Shown in pieces: positions 40,774-50,397 of a stretch of DNA of 64,000 bases. The stretch is taken from contig RIAZ01000001.1 in NCBI GenBank assembly GCA_003762615.1, positions 62,001 through 126,000 of the forward strand, given 5' to 3'. Below the pieces are notes generated by a model. The model was given only the letters and a program-made list of their open reading frames with translations, was not told where the DNA came from and did no database searches. This DNA comes from Muribaculaceae bacterium Isolate-037 (Harlan). GTDB taxonomy: Bacteria; Bacteroidota; Bacteroidia; Bacteroidales; Muribaculaceae. Made by a program: the position numbers and the translations under genes. Within the stretch, counting starts at the first letter, position 1, and every line of letters starts with the position of its first letter.

Positions 40774-41808
40774 TTATGAAAGATTGTGGTTCGCTTCGAT
40801 TGTTTTTTGCAGTTGACGAATCAGGACTTCTTTTGGTGGCAGTTCGGTCATATATTGCGCCACTTTAATGCCTGTGGCATCGAGTTGGAGAAGTTCTATC
40901 TGTTCGTTGCTGCCTTCGGTGCATAAGATAAGGCCGAGCGGTGTGCCTTCGCCGGGTTGCATCTCGTATCGCTCAAGCCAACGCAGATATAGTTCCATCT
41001 GTCCTTTGTATTGGGCTTTGAATCGTCCCAATTTCAAGTCCAAAGCTATCAGTCGCTTCAATTTCCGATGAAAAAAGAGCAGGTCAAGATGAAAGTCTTC
41101 ACCATCTATTATCATCCGCTTCTGACGAGCCACGAAAGTGAATCCATCGCCAAGTTCCAACAGGAATTGCTCAATGTGCGAGATAAGAGTGTCCTCCAAT
41201 GTCTCTTCACTGTAATTCCCTTTCAGACCTGTAAATTCGAGAAAGTATGGGCTCTTGAATACCATGTCGGGAGAAATTTTGCGCTCGTTTCTAAGGGCTG
41301 CAAGTTCTGTACGAATCAGTTCTTCCGGTTTCTCACTGATGGCGGTACGCTCAAATAGCATCCCGTCAATCTTGGCACGGAGAGTGCGTTTTGTCCACCT
41401 CTCTTCAGCAGCCATTGTGAGGTAGAACTCTCGTTGAATGGCATCCTTTATCGGTAAAACTTCCGTAAAATGAGTCCAAGATAATTGTGTCGCCAATGGC
41501 GACACAATTTGCGGATCCGGGAAATAGTCGGCAAATTGCATCATCCGTCTAAGATTGCGGGTAGAAAATTCCTGACCGCCATATTCCTGCTGTAATTGTG
41601 CCGACACCGTTGACACAATTCGCTTGCCGTACTCCGCCCGTTGATTTCCAAGCACTTCACGATTAATTCTCTCCCCAATGTGCCAATATAGCATGGTTAT
41701 CCCGGCATTGGCAACGGTTGCAACTTTGAGTCTGGCATTTGTGATAAGTTGCTTTATGTCAGCAACGAGATTCACGTCTTGATTTATATTTTCTATCCGC
41801 ACTTCCAT
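40774..41808 (-). CDS. DUF1016/YhcG-type PDDEXK nuclease
   Basis: The 344-residue protein has an N-terminal DUF1016 helical domain (about 15-165: LYWHIGERINREVLGNQRAE, then SWTHFTEVLPIKDAIQREFY) and a C-terminal PDDEXK nuclease domain (about 215-330) with DFHLDLLFFHRKLKRLIALD and KLGRFKAQYKGQM. The acidic residues D-x-D/E and the K of DLKLGRF fit the PDDEXK core. These proteins accompany restriction systems and defence islands, with an unclear target. Transcribed alone on the minus strand, followed by a fragment of another copy. Confidence 0.8.
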   Translation of the reverse strand: MEVRIENINQDVNLVADIKQLITNARLKVATVANAGITMLYWHIGERINREVLGNQRAEYGKRIVSTVSAQLQQEYGGQEFSTRNLRRMMQFADYFPDPQIVSPLATQLSWTHFTEVLPIKDAIQREFYLTMAAEERWTKRTLRAKIDGMLFERTAISEKPEELIRTELAALRNERKISPDMVFKSPYFLEFTGLKGNYSEETLEDTLISHIEQFLLELGDGFTFVARQKRMIIDGEDFHLDLLFFHRKLKRLIALDLKLGRFKAQYKGQMELYLRWLERYEMQPGEGTPLGLILCTEGSNEQIELLQLDATGIKVAQYMTELPPKEVLIRQLQKTIEANHNLS

Positions 41809-41870
41809 ATCAGGGTAAATTATTCTGTAAGGTTATTTATTGACTGAAGTTTCGCAAGCTGCACTTCAGT

Positions 41871-42010
41871 GGTTTAAAGTTTATAGTTTAAGGTTTAAGA
41901 TTCACGAAAATCCACGAATCTTTTCATTATACAAAATTTAATTATCATAAACCATAAACTTTAAACCTTAAACCATTTAAGTTTCGCAAGTTGGAAAACT
42001 TGCGAAACTT
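41871..42010. repeat. Nested inverted repeats with a perfect 14-bp hairpin
   Basis: The motif GGTTTAAAGTTTATAGTTTA (41871 on) recurs inverted as TAAACCATAAACTTTAAACC (from about 41948). Next to it is a perfect 14-bp stem, AAGTTTCGCAAGTT (41979-41992) with AACTTGCGAAACTT (41997-42010), loop GGAA. It lies upstream of the minus DUF1016 gene; no gene is present. Confidence 0.6.
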
Positions 42011-42082
42011 AATTTATTGATTGCATATTATTCAGCACCAGATTCTTGGGGAAATATGGGCGAATGGATGTCGGCTGGAGTG

Positions 42083-42121
42083 TAGAGTCAACCGGCAAGT
42101 GCAAAATTAACAAATCCTTTT
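42083..42121. repeat. 39-bp direct repeat, copy B
   Basis: Second copy of the repeat at 40104-40142, two mismatches. It lies at the boundary between the defence island and the chromosomal genes from 42274. The remaining bases to 42238 contain no gene. Confidence 0.65.
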
Positions 42122-42238
42122 GAAGAACTCAATTTTTGGATTGATAATCACAATTTTTTCTTGTTTAATGTTTCCAATAAGAAATGCAATGTGATCTGAA
42201 AAAAGATTTGAATAATGGGGATTTATCAAAAAAGTTAC

Positions 42239-42246
42239 TACCTTTG
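42239..42246 (+). promoter_or_regulatory. Promoter -7 element of the alcohol dehydrogenase gene
   Basis: TACCTTTG matches TAnnTTTG and is 27 bp before the ATG at 42274. No exact -33 TTTG at the preferred spacing was found. Confidence 0.5.
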
Positions 42247-42273
42247 CATGGTTGCTTATATTAATATTGAGGA

Positions 42274-43311
42274 ATGAAGGCATTGACTTATATTGAGAAT
42301 GGCAGGTTTGAGGTAACGGATAAACCGATGCCTGTGGTGATTGATCCTACGGATGCGGTCGTGAGGGTCACGATGAGTAGTATCTGTACGTCTGACCTGC
42401 ATATCAAGCATGGGAGCGTGCCACGTGCCGTGCCGGGTGTGACGGTGGGGCATGAGATGGTCGGTGTGGTCGAGTCGGTAGGCTCGGCAGTCACCAGTGT
42501 GAAGCCGGGCGACCGTGTGGCTGTGAATGTGGAGACGTTCTGCGGTGAGTGTTTCTTCTGCCGTAACGGCTGGGTCAACAATTGCACTGACCCTAATGGA
42601 GGATGGGCATTGGGATGCCGTATTGATGGAGGTCAGACGGAATTCGTGCGTGTGCCACAGGCTGACAACGAATTGACGAGGATTCCGGATGGCGTGTCTG
42701 ACCGTCAGGCTCTCTTTGTAGGCGATATACTCGCCACAGGGTATTGGGCTGCCAAGATTTCAGAAATATCTCAGGAGGATACGGTACTGATAATAGGTGC
42801 CGGTCCGACCGGTCTCTGCACGCTGCAATGTGTCGCGCTGTTCAATCCTAAGAGGATAATCGTATGCGAACTTGATGAAGTGCGTCGCGAGTTTGTCAAA
42901 CGGCATTATCCGGACGTGGTTGTAACGAATCCCGACAGGTGTCTTGCAGAAGTTGCCGGACTGAGTGAACATGGCGGTGCCGATCGAGTTATAGAGGTGG
43001 CGGGAGCTGACGACACGTTCCGACTGGCATGGCAGGCGGCTCGTCCGAACGCCATAGTGACAGTCGTGGCTCTATATGACGAGCCACAGATCTTGCCATT
43101 GCCCGACATGTATGGCAAGAACCTCACATTCAAGACAGGAGGCGTAGACGGATGTGACTGCGAGGAGATTCTTCAGCTTATTGCTGACGGACGTATCGAC
43201 ACCACTCCCCTAATCACCCACACCTTCCCGTTCTCGCGCATCCTCGAGGCTTACGACCTCTTCGAGAACCGCCGCGACAACGTAATCAAGGTGGCAATCC
43301 TACCCGACTGA
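42274..43311 (+). CDS. Zinc-dependent medium-chain alcohol dehydrogenase
   Basis: The 345-residue MDR protein has catalytic zinc ligand C38 and the GHE motif (59-61), the structural zinc cysteines C90, C93, C96 and C104 in CGECFFCRNGWVNNC, and the NAD(P)-binding GAGPTG (about 175-180). It oxidises an alcohol or reduces an aldehyde/ketone with NAD(P)H; substrate unknown. The size is typical. It is followed by the CobD-like gene after 48 bp on the same strand, perhaps one transcript. Confidence 0.85.
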   Translation: MKALTYIENGRFEVTDKPMPVVIDPTDAVVRVTMSSICTSDLHIKHGSVPRAVPGVTVGHEMVGVVESVGSAVTSVKPGDRVAVNVETFCGECFFCRNGWVNNCTDPNGGWALGCRIDGGQTEFVRVPQADNELTRIPDGVSDRQALFVGDILATGYWAAKISEISQEDTVLIIGAGPTGLCTLQCVALFNPKRIIVCELDEVRREFVKRHYPDVVVTNPDRCLAEVAGLSEHGGADRVIEVAGADDTFRLAWQAARPNAIVTVVALYDEPQILPLPDMYGKNLTFKTGGVDGCDCEEILQLIADGRIDTTPLITHTFPFSRILEAYDLFENRRDNVIKVAILPD

Positions 43312-43359
43312 TCCGGTTGACTGAATGACATTCCACAACTATCTAAAACTTGACAGCAA

Positions 43360-44370
43360 ATGATTCATGGACATGGCGATGACGCTTTCAGATACGTCGG
43401 CAAGATAAGGATAAACTTCAGCACGAATATTTATCAGGGGATTGACCATTCTAAGTTGAGGTCTCATCTCTATGCTCTCGGCGACGTATTCCGTAATTAT
43501 CCGGAACCCGAACCGAGGAGTATTGAAACGCTCCTGGCAAGTCGGATGGGGATTGATCCGGAGTGTGTCATAGTGACAAACGGAGCCACCGAATCAATCT
43601 ATCTGCTTGCCCAGCTCAAGCATGATGGATTGTCAGCTGTATGTTCCCCTACATTCAGTGAATATCAGGATGCCTGCCATATATTCCATCACAGGGTAGT
43701 CCATTTCAGATCACTTGATGAAATCCCTGCGGATTCATCCTGCGTATGGATCTGTAATCCGAATAATCCCACGGGGAAAGTCACTGACCGTCAATCATTG
43801 ATAAAGCTTATTGACGGCAATCCTGATAAGCTGTTCATAGTGGATCAGGCGTATGCAGACTATACCCTCAAACGCGTGCTTGACGTAAAGGATGCCGCCT
43901 GCCGTCACAACCTTATTCTACTCAGCTCCCTCACCAAACGTTATGCCATTCCGGGATTGCGGATAGGGTATGCCATCGGCAATGCCGCCATCATCTCGCA
44001 ACTGCGTGCCATGCGGATGCCGTGGTCTGTGAATTCTTTGGCAATAGAGGCAGCTCGTTATCTCCTGTCGCATGATGAAGACTATGTGATTGATTCCCGA
44101 AGACTGCATGAGGAGGCACTGCGGATCTCCTCCACATTCTCTGCAATGGGGATCAAGGTCACAGACACCGACTGCAACTTCCTTCTTGCCGAACTTCCGT
44201 CATCGTCTGCCCTATCGCTTAAAAACCGTCTTATTGACCGTCATGGGATACTCATTCGGGACGCATCAAATTTCCATGGTCTCGGAGCACGACATTTTCG
44301 TGTGGCGGCACAGAGCCCAGAAGAGAACGACATACTGATAAATGCATTGAAAGAATGGAATACCTTATAG
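43360..44370 (+). CDS. cobD: CobD/HisC-like PLP aminotransferase-fold decarboxylase
   Basis: A 336-residue fold type I PLP enzyme starting MIHGHGDDAF, the typical CobD N-terminus. It has NPNNPTG (133-139), the Asp and Tyr of DQAYADY (162-168), the Schiff-base Lys in SSLTKRYAIPGLR (K193) and the carboxylate-binding Arg near its end. L-threonine-O-3-phosphate decarboxylase makes the aminopropanol phosphate of cobamides. HisC is the main alternative, but the overlap (16 bp) with the CbiB gene supports the cobamide role. Confidence 0.75.
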   Translation: MIHGHGDDAFRYVGKIRINFSTNIYQGIDHSKLRSHLYALGDVFRNYPEPEPRSIETLLASRMGIDPECVIVTNGATESIYLLAQLKHDGLSAVCSPTFSEYQDACHIFHHRVVHFRSLDEIPADSSCVWICNPNNPTGKVTDRQSLIKLIDGNPDKLFIVDQAYADYTLKRVLDVKDAACRHNLILLSSLTKRYAIPGLRIGYAIGNAAIISQLRAMRMPWSVNSLAIEAARYLLSHDEDYVIDSRRLHEEALRISSTFSAMGIKVTDTDCNFLLAELPSSSALSLKNRLIDRHGILIRDASNFHGLGARHFRVAAQSPEENDILINALKEWNTL

Positions 44371-45287
44371 CTATCGCCCCATTGCTCATAGGCTGGGGAG
44401 CCGACCTTATTCTGGGAGATCCCTCCCGCTTGCCACATCCTGTTGTAGGGTTTGGCAAGATGATAAGTTTCTGCGAACATAAATTCAATAAAGGAGACCA
44501 CCGCACACTCAAAGGAGCCATCTGTGCCGTGGGGTTGATAGCGGCAGTATATCTTGCCGCCACACTCTGCCTCCGGCTTCTCTCCCCTTTCATCTGGGCA
44601 AAGATGACATTTGAGGCAGTCATGATATTCTATTGTCTTGCGGGAACAACTCTAATAAGGGAAGTGGATATGGTCTTTAAGGCTGCAGACGAATCTCTTG
44701 AAGCCGGACGTAGGCAAGTGGGCAGGATAGTCGGGCGCGACACGTCGGAACTGACCGACCAGGAAATCCGTGCCGCAGCCCTGGAAACTCTTGCCGAAAA
44801 CCTTAGTGATGGTGTCATCGCGCCACTCTTCTGGTATGCCGTGCTCGGAGTGCCGGGGATGCTTGCCTACAAGATGGTGAATACTCTTGACTCTATGATC
44901 GGATACAGGAATGAGCGTTTCCGCAGCTTTGGAAAGGTGGCTGCACGGATAGATGATATCGCCAACTATATACCTGCCAGACTTACTGCCCTTCTCATGA
45001 TCATATCATCGTTACGATGGAGAGCCATTACATTTGTATGGCGATTCGGCAACAAACATACGAGTCCCAACAGCGGCTATCCGGAAGCTGCACTCGCCGG
45101 CATCCTGGACTGCCGTTTTGGCGGTCCGCATAACTATTTCGGAGAATGCGTCCACAAGCCATACATCGGCGACAAAAGCAGGTACTTTTTCTATGACGAC
45201 GTGATTAGAGCCACAGCCATAAACCGATGTTCTGAAATATTCGCCATACTCCTCATCGTCATACTGAAATACTACACCACGCCGTAA
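44355..45287 (+). CDS. cbiB: Adenosylcobinamide-phosphate synthase CbiB/CobD-type
   Basis: A 310-residue membrane enzyme matching CbiB: GWGADLILGDPSRLPHPVVG (13-32) and ALETLAENLSDGVIAPLFWY, followed by YKMVNTLDSMIGYRNE. Four to five membrane helices are visible. It amidates adenosylcobyric acid with the aminopropanol moiety. The gene starts inside the CobD-like gene (16-bp overlap), so they are translationally coupled. The rest of the corrin pathway is not in the window, so salvage or lower-loop attachment is likely. Confidence 0.85.
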   Translation: MEYLIAIAPLLIGWGADLILGDPSRLPHPVVGFGKMISFCEHKFNKGDHRTLKGAICAVGLIAAVYLAATLCLRLLSPFIWAKMTFEAVMIFYCLAGTTLIREVDMVFKAADESLEAGRRQVGRIVGRDTSELTDQEIRAAALETLAENLSDGVIAPLFWYAVLGVPGMLAYKMVNTLDSMIGYRNERFRSFGKVAARIDDIANYIPARLTALLMIISSLRWRAITFVWRFGNKHTSPNSGYPEAALAGILDCRFGGPHNYFGECVHKPYIGDKSRYFFYDDVIRATAINRCSEIFAILLIVILKYYTTP

Positions 45288-45318
45288 CACTCCTACCAAT
45301 TGTTACCAATTGTCCCCT

Positions 45319-47799
45319 TCATTTACCATCTACCGGACTTACCGGGAGTTTCATCATTACAGGTTTGAAATCAGGCGACGTGATGCGCAGAAGGGCTGTG
45401 CCACTCTCCGGCTTTGATCTCAGTATTACAGTGGCGGTGCCGTTGTAGAGGCTGCGGGAGTTACCTACGGTCAGTTCATTACTACGGTTATCGCCGTTGA
45501 TGACTCCGACTATCTCTGCAGGACCTTCCACGGAAAACGTAAGCATGCCGCGTGCCGACACATCCCGACGTCCTTTCTTATCGACAGCCTCCACTCTGAC
45601 ATGCTGGAGATCAGTGCCATCCGCTCTCCAGTCGGCATTGTCTGCCGTCAAGAGAAGATGCGAAGCCCTACCTGAGGTCTCAATACGATGGCGAGCCACC
45701 GGGTTGCTCTCACCGTCATTATAGGCGAACGCTTCTATATTGCCGGGGGAATACTCCACATTCTCCCACATTATTCGATTACGTCGGCGGCTGTCGGTCC
45801 TGTCATTGCGCTTGCGTCCTATCGTCTTGCCATTGATTTTAAGTTCCACCTCATCAGCATTCGTATAAGTATAGAGTTTCAGTATGCTCGGCTCAGGATA
45901 ATTCCAATGATCCGACAAGCGTTTCCCTCCCATCTGTATATCATTCCAGATGTAGGGCTCCTCATCCTCATATACCGCTATATGCACAAGCGGCTCATCC
46001 TCTTTAAAGTAGCTTTTCAGGAAATAGGCATTCGGTTTCGGCTCAAGAGATATGTCAAACACCCCCTGTTCCCAACCCTTTGCGGGCCAGCCGGCAGATT
46101 CACCCAGATAATCTATCATTCCCCAATATGCTAAACCTATTACCTTGTCGAGATCCATGTCAAAATAGTTCGGACCCATATTCGAGGTGTTCGCTTCACT
46201 CTGATAAAACATCATCCGGGGGAATCGGCGGCTGTCACCAGGGAAATACATATATCTATAGTTATATGCCGCCACGTCTGTCTCCATCGCGAGAGGGGCA
46301 GGGAGCGAATCCGTCTTTTCATTGCGTCCACGAGGATGCATCGCCACAGTGACGGGACGTGTGCGGTCATATCTGTCAAGAAGGGCTTTCTGCATTCTGT
46401 AGGGAGTGACTCCCCAATCTGCATACGGTATGTCCCATAGAAGCTGGAGTTCGTTGCCAAGGCTCCACATCACCACACAGGGATGATTCCTGTCGCGTCT
46501 CACCCATTCCGGCACGTCGTGAGGCCATTGCTCCATCCAGTCTTTACGTCCGCCCGCATATTGGGTGAGCCATTTGTCATACAGTTCATCAACCACGAGT
46601 ATGCCATATTCGTCGCAAAGATCCATCAATGATTCGCTGTAGGGATTATGCGAACATCTGATATGATTAAACCCGAAATCCTTCAGTAGCCGTATTCTTT
46701 TCTCGATGGCTCGCGGATAAGCAGCCGCCCCCAATGCCCCCAAGGTATGATGGTTGGCAATACCCTTCAGAAGCACTTTCTTCCCATTTATCCGCAGACC
46801 GTATTCCGGAGAGTATTCCAGTTTCCTGACTCCGAAACGCGTGCTGACTTCATCAGCCACAGTCGCATCCGGACGCAAGAGAGTGACGGTCGCAGTGTAG
46901 AGATGGGGAGTCTCGCAATCCCATAGACGCGGATTATCCAAGACAAGGCTATCCGCCTCATATTCCTTTATCGTTTGCTTACGGTTGAATCTGTGGGATG
47001 ATTCCGCTTCATACACCGCCTTCCCATCCGCATCACGTATTACGGTCTTCATACGCAATGAATCAAGCGATGCGATATGATTCGCTACTTCCGCCTGAAT
47101 CCTCACTACCGCCCTGTCCCGCTCAACCTCCGGAGTGGTCACATAGAGCGGATGACGCGTGAAATAAAGTTCGGGATCAGTGATTTTAAGATTGACGTCG
47201 CGATATAATCCGCCCCCTGTGTACCATCTTGAATTTTCCGGGCTTCCGGTATCTGCCCTGACTGCTATCACATTCTCCTCTCCGTACCGTAATTTATCAG
47301 TCACGTCAATTTCAAACCCAAGATAGCCGTAGTCTGTGCCGCCTATGAGTTCTCCATTCAGATACACATCTCCCACCAGCATTATACCCTCAAAATCCAG
47401 AAGTATACGCCTCCCTTTCCAGTCATTATCCGGTATGATCGTCTTACGATACCAGCCACACCCCATCTCCTTGAAGCCTCGTGAACTGAGCCGACTCGCC
47501 ACGTTTGCCACAGGATTATCGGCATCCCCCCTCTCATCAACACCGGGAGCGACCCATGGCTGACTTATCTGATAATCGTGGGGCACATTAACCGTGATCC
47601 ATCCTGGAGATAACGTATGGGCAGACGCCCCGTCAGCCACATCGCCGGCATGAAACAACCAGTCACGATTCAGCGAGATCACTTCCCGCGCCTCAAGAGG
47701 AAAGGGAATGAGCCCTATCGCCACGAATACAATCAACAATAAGAGGAATTTATAGATACGAGTATTAAAGACTGAATAACAAGACTGAATAATATGCAT
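45319..47799 (-). CDS. Glycoside hydrolase family 2 (beta-galactosidase-like)
   Basis: The 826-residue secreted protein has a signal peptide (about 1-37), sugar-binding and immunoglobulin-like domains (40-335) and a TIM barrel (340-600). The acid/base Glu is in WSLGNE (E450), and the likely nucleophile in FYQSEANT (E535). A C-terminal DUF4982-like domain follows (about 640-700 with DEVELKINGKTIGRKRND), then a last beta domain. Retaining exo-acting GH2 enzymes release beta-linked galactose, mannose or glucuronic acid; the specificity here is unknown. It stands alone on the minus strand. Its upstream region is duplicated before the gene at 52935. Confidence 0.85.
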   Translation of the reverse strand: MHIIQSCYSVFNTRIYKFLLLLIVFVAIGLIPFPLEAREVISLNRDWLFHAGDVADGASAHTLSPGWITVNVPHDYQISQPWVAPGVDERGDADNPVANVASRLSSRGFKEMGCGWYRKTIIPDNDWKGRRILLDFEGIMLVGDVYLNGELIGGTDYGYLGFEIDVTDKLRYGEENVIAVRADTGSPENSRWYTGGGLYRDVNLKITDPELYFTRHPLYVTTPEVERDRAVVRIQAEVANHIASLDSLRMKTVIRDADGKAVYEAESSHRFNRKQTIKEYEADSLVLDNPRLWDCETPHLYTATVTLLRPDATVADEVSTRFGVRKLEYSPEYGLRINGKKVLLKGIANHHTLGALGAAAYPRAIEKRIRLLKDFGFNHIRCSHNPYSESLMDLCDEYGILVVDELYDKWLTQYAGGRKDWMEQWPHDVPEWVRRDRNHPCVVMWSLGNELQLLWDIPYADWGVTPYRMQKALLDRYDRTRPVTVAMHPRGRNEKTDSLPAPLAMETDVAAYNYRYMYFPGDSRRFPRMMFYQSEANTSNMGPNYFDMDLDKVIGLAYWGMIDYLGESAGWPAKGWEQGVFDISLEPKPNAYFLKSYFKEDEPLVHIAVYEDEEPYIWNDIQMGGKRLSDHWNYPEPSILKLYTYTNADEVELKINGKTIGRKRNDRTDSRRRNRIMWENVEYSPGNIEAFAYNDGESNPVARHRIETSGRASHLLLTADNADWRADGTDLQHVRVEAVDKKGRRDVSARGMLTFSVEGPAEIVGVINGDNRSNELTVGNSRSLYNGTATVILRSKPESGTALLRITSPDFKPVMMKLPVSPVDGK

Positions 47800-47815
47800 A
47801 AATCATGTTTAAAGT

Positions 47816-47955
47816 AATTCTGCACAAAGTTACATTCCATAAACGAAAGAAACAAGAACAAATTAAAAAGTTTAGAATATAGCCGTAAAGATTTGGCAAT
47901 TTCAGCAATTTATTCAGTGTATACACGAATCTTTTCATCAACTCCAAATTTGTGG
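47816..47955. repeat. Duplicated upstream region, copy 1, with a minus-strand promoter
   Basis: About 140 bp closely resembling 54168-54300. On the minus strand TAACTTTG (47832-47825) with a TTG about 20 bp upstream forms a good Bacteroidetes promoter, 26 bp before the GH2 start. Confidence 0.6.
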
Positions 47956-48041
47956 GGGAAGCGTAATGGGCAAACTTGAAAAAAATTATAAAGTGACGAC
48001 AATTTTCGGTCAATCATCCGACCTACATCGGAAAAGTTTCA

Positions 48042-48049
48042 TATCTTTG
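48042..48049 (+). promoter_or_regulatory. Promoter -7 element of the XRE-cupin/acyl-CoA ligase operon
   Basis: TATCTTTG fits TAnnTTTG, 22 bp before the ATG at 48072. No clear -33 element. Confidence 0.5.
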
Positions 48050-48071
48050 CGCTATCTAAATAATTTTCATC

Positions 48072-48623
48072 ATGGACATAATTCTACAGATAGCTGAACG
48101 CCTGCGCGGTCTGCGCGATGCCCTTGAGCTGACTACTGCCGATATGGCAAGCCAATGCGACATATCGGAAGAACTCCTTGCCGAGTATGAGAGCGGGATG
48201 CGCGATATTCCCGTGAGCTTCATCCACCGGCTCTCTTCCACATACGGCGTGGAGATGTCGGCAATAATGTTTGGCAACGAACCACGTATGAACTCGTATT
48301 ACATCACACGTGCCGGTAAGGGGGAGAAAGCCGAACGCACCGGTGCATACAGTTATATGGACCTCGCCGCAGGATTCCAGCATCGAGTGATGGCACCATT
48401 CATGGTGACTGTCGAGCCGGCTCCCGCTGATGCTCACCTCACCCTCAACACCCACGAAGGACAGGAATTCAATTTCGTCGTGGAAGGTAAACTTGAAATC
48501 TCCGTTGCCGGAAAACTCAATATTCTCAACCCCGGAGACGCAATAATGTTTGACGCAAGAAAACCGCACGGTCTGCGTGCCCTCGATGGCAGCAAAGTGC
48601 GCCTGCTTGCAGTCATATCCTAA
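48072..48623 (+). CDS. XRE-cupin transcriptional regulator
   Basis: The 183-residue protein has an XRE HTH (about 5-62, [20 protein letters not shown]) and a C-terminal cupin barrel (about 105-180). The cupin motif residues are [17 protein letters not shown] and [17 protein letters not shown] (the LNTHEGQEF and PGD...H pattern of metal or small-molecule-binding cupins). Regulators of this build sense a small ligand. The acyl-CoA ligase gene follows after 14 bp, so it probably controls its own operon. The ligand is unknown. Confidence 0.8.
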   Translation: MDIILQIAERLRGLRDALELTTADMASQCDISEELLAEYESGMRDIPVSFIHRLSSTYGVEMSAIMFGNEPRMNSYYITRAGKGEKAERTGAYSYMDLAAGFQHRVMAPFMVTVEPAPADAHLTLNTHEGQEFNFVVEGKLEISVAGKLNILNPGDAIMFDARKPHGLRALDGSKVRLLAVIS

Positions 48624-48637
48624 TTAATTTCTTTATT

Positions 48638-50296
48638 ATGCTCGATCGTTTTCTTGATAAAACCGAATTTGAGAGTTATGAGGATTTCATGGAGAATTTC
48701 CATGTAAATGTACCCGAAAATTTCAACTTTGCATACGATGTGGTAGACGCATGGGCGGAAAGGGAACCTGACAAACCAGCCCTACTGTGGACCAACGACA
48801 AAGGGGAGAAGATTCAATTCTCCTTTGCCGACATAAAACGCGAGAGCGATAAGACCGCCTCGTTTTTCCAATCGCTCGGTATCGGCAAAGGGGATATGGT
48901 GATGCTCATCCTGAAACGCCACTACCAGTTCTGGTTCTCCATCATCGCCCTTCATAAATTGGGTGCCACCGTCATACCCGCCACCCATCTGCTGACTAAG
49001 AAAGACATCATCTACCGTTGCCGCATGGCAGGGATAAAGGCTATCGTAGCCTCCGGCGATCCTGTAGTGACATCGCATATCAACGATGCCCTGCCGGAAT
49101 GTCCGTCACTTCACGCTCTGATTTCCACCGGTCCTGTGATTCCCGAGGGTTGGTATGATTTCAACAAGGAGATCGAAAAGGCGAAGCCTTTCGTGCGTCC
49201 GGAGAATCCTAATGCCAACGACGATGTATCGCTACTGTATTTCACCTCCGGCACCACCGGCGAGCCTAAGATGGTGGCACATGATTTCACGTATCCGCTC
49301 GGACACATAATAACGGCATCCTTCTGGCACAATCTGCATGAGGACAGTCTGCACCTCACTCTCGCTGACACCGGCTGGGGTAAGGCGGTATGGGGAAAGC
49401 TATACGGACAATGGATTGCAGGTGCCAACGTGTTTGTCTACGACTTTGAGAAGTTTGAGCCGGTGGATGTGCTCCACATGATCCACAACTATGGCATAAC
49501 CTCTTTCTGCGCACCACCGACCGTATTCCGTTTCCTTATACGTGAGGATCTGTCGAAATTCGACCTCTCAACCCTTAAATACTGCACAATAGCCGGAGAG
49601 GCTCTTAACCCAAGCGTATATGAAGAATGGCTGAAACTTACCGGAATCAAGCTCATGGAGGGATTCGGTCAGACAGAGACCACACTCACAATCGCCACAT
49701 ACCCTTGGCTGGAACCAAAGCCGGGTTCTATGGGGAAGAAGGGTCCGGAGTATGAAATCGACCTTGTAACCCCCGACGGCAGACAGGCGGAGGATGGTGA
49801 GCATGGAGAGATAATCATACATACCGACGGGCACCGTCCGTTAGGTCTTTTCAAGGAATATCTTCATGACCCGGAACTGACCCTTAAGGCTCATCATGAT
49901 GGCATCTACCAAACGGGCGACGTGGCTTGGCGCGATGAGGATGGCTATTACTGGTTTGTAGGCAGAAAGGATGATGTGATAAAGTCGTCCGGCTACCGTA
50001 TCGGTCCCTTCGAGGTGGAGAGTGCGCTGATGACTCATCCCGCTGTGGTGGAATGTGCCATAACCGGTGTACCCGATGAGATACGCGGACAGGTGGTGAA
50101 GGCTACAATCGTACTCGCACCTGACTATCGTCAGCGTGCCGTTGACGACAAGGAGGCTCTCATCAAGGAGATACAGAATCATGTGAAGCGCACGACTGCA
50201 CCCTATAAATATCCCCGCGTGGTTGAATTTGTGGATGAACTTCCAAAGACCATAAGCGGCAAAATCCGTCGCGTAGAGATTCGCGACAAGAAATAG
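48638..50296 (+). CDS. AMP-forming acyl-CoA synthetase/ligase
   Basis: The 552-residue adenylate-forming enzyme has the P-loop-like motif TSGTTGEPK (203-211), the aromatic GFGQTETT (near 337-344), the hinge-region [12 protein letters not shown] after [11 protein letters not shown], and the C-terminal catalytic Lys in TISGKIRR (K542). It activates a carboxylate as acyl-AMP and transfers it to CoA. A short- to medium-chain fatty or aromatic acid is likely, not specified. It is in an operon with the XRE-cupin regulator. A strong bidirectional terminator follows. Confidence 0.85.
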   Translation: MLDRFLDKTEFESYEDFMENFHVNVPENFNFAYDVVDAWAEREPDKPALLWTNDKGEKIQFSFADIKRESDKTASFFQSLGIGKGDMVMLILKRHYQFWFSIIALHKLGATVIPATHLLTKKDIIYRCRMAGIKAIVASGDPVVTSHINDALPECPSLHALISTGPVIPEGWYDFNKEIEKAKPFVRPENPNANDDVSLLYFTSGTTGEPKMVAHDFTYPLGHIITASFWHNLHEDSLHLTLADTGWGKAVWGKLYGQWIAGANVFVYDFEKFEPVDVLHMIHNYGITSFCAPPTVFRFLIREDLSKFDLSTLKYCTIAGEALNPSVYEEWLKLTGIKLMEGFGQTETTLTIATYPWLEPKPGSMGKKGPEYEIDLVTPDGRQAEDGEHGEIIIHTDGHRPLGLFKEYLHDPELTLKAHHDGIYQTGDVAWRDEDGYYWFVGRKDDVIKSSGYRIGPFEVESALMTHPAVVECAITGVPDEIRGQVVKATIVLAPDYRQRAVDDKEALIKEIQNHVKRTTAPYKYPRVVEFVDELPKTISGKIRRVEIRDKK

Positions 50297-50334
50297 CCGT
50301 AAATACACCCGATAAAAAATTCATCATATACAAT

Positions 50335-50377
50335 AATCCCGTCTTGGATTGACCATCCGGTACACCAAGACGGGATT
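50335..50377. terminator. Bidirectional terminator between convergent genes
   Basis: A perfect 13-bp stem, AATCCCGTCTTGG (50335-50347) with CCAAGACGGGATT (50365-50377), lies in the gap between the acyl-CoA ligase and the minus-strand metallophosphoesterase. Confidence 0.75.
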
Positions 50378-50397
50378 AAATATGTAACACAAAAGGT

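Noticed and set aside
45289..45310. Tandem TACCAATTGT repeats after the CbiB gene
   Set aside because: Only two 10-bp units; chance or a minor slippage product.
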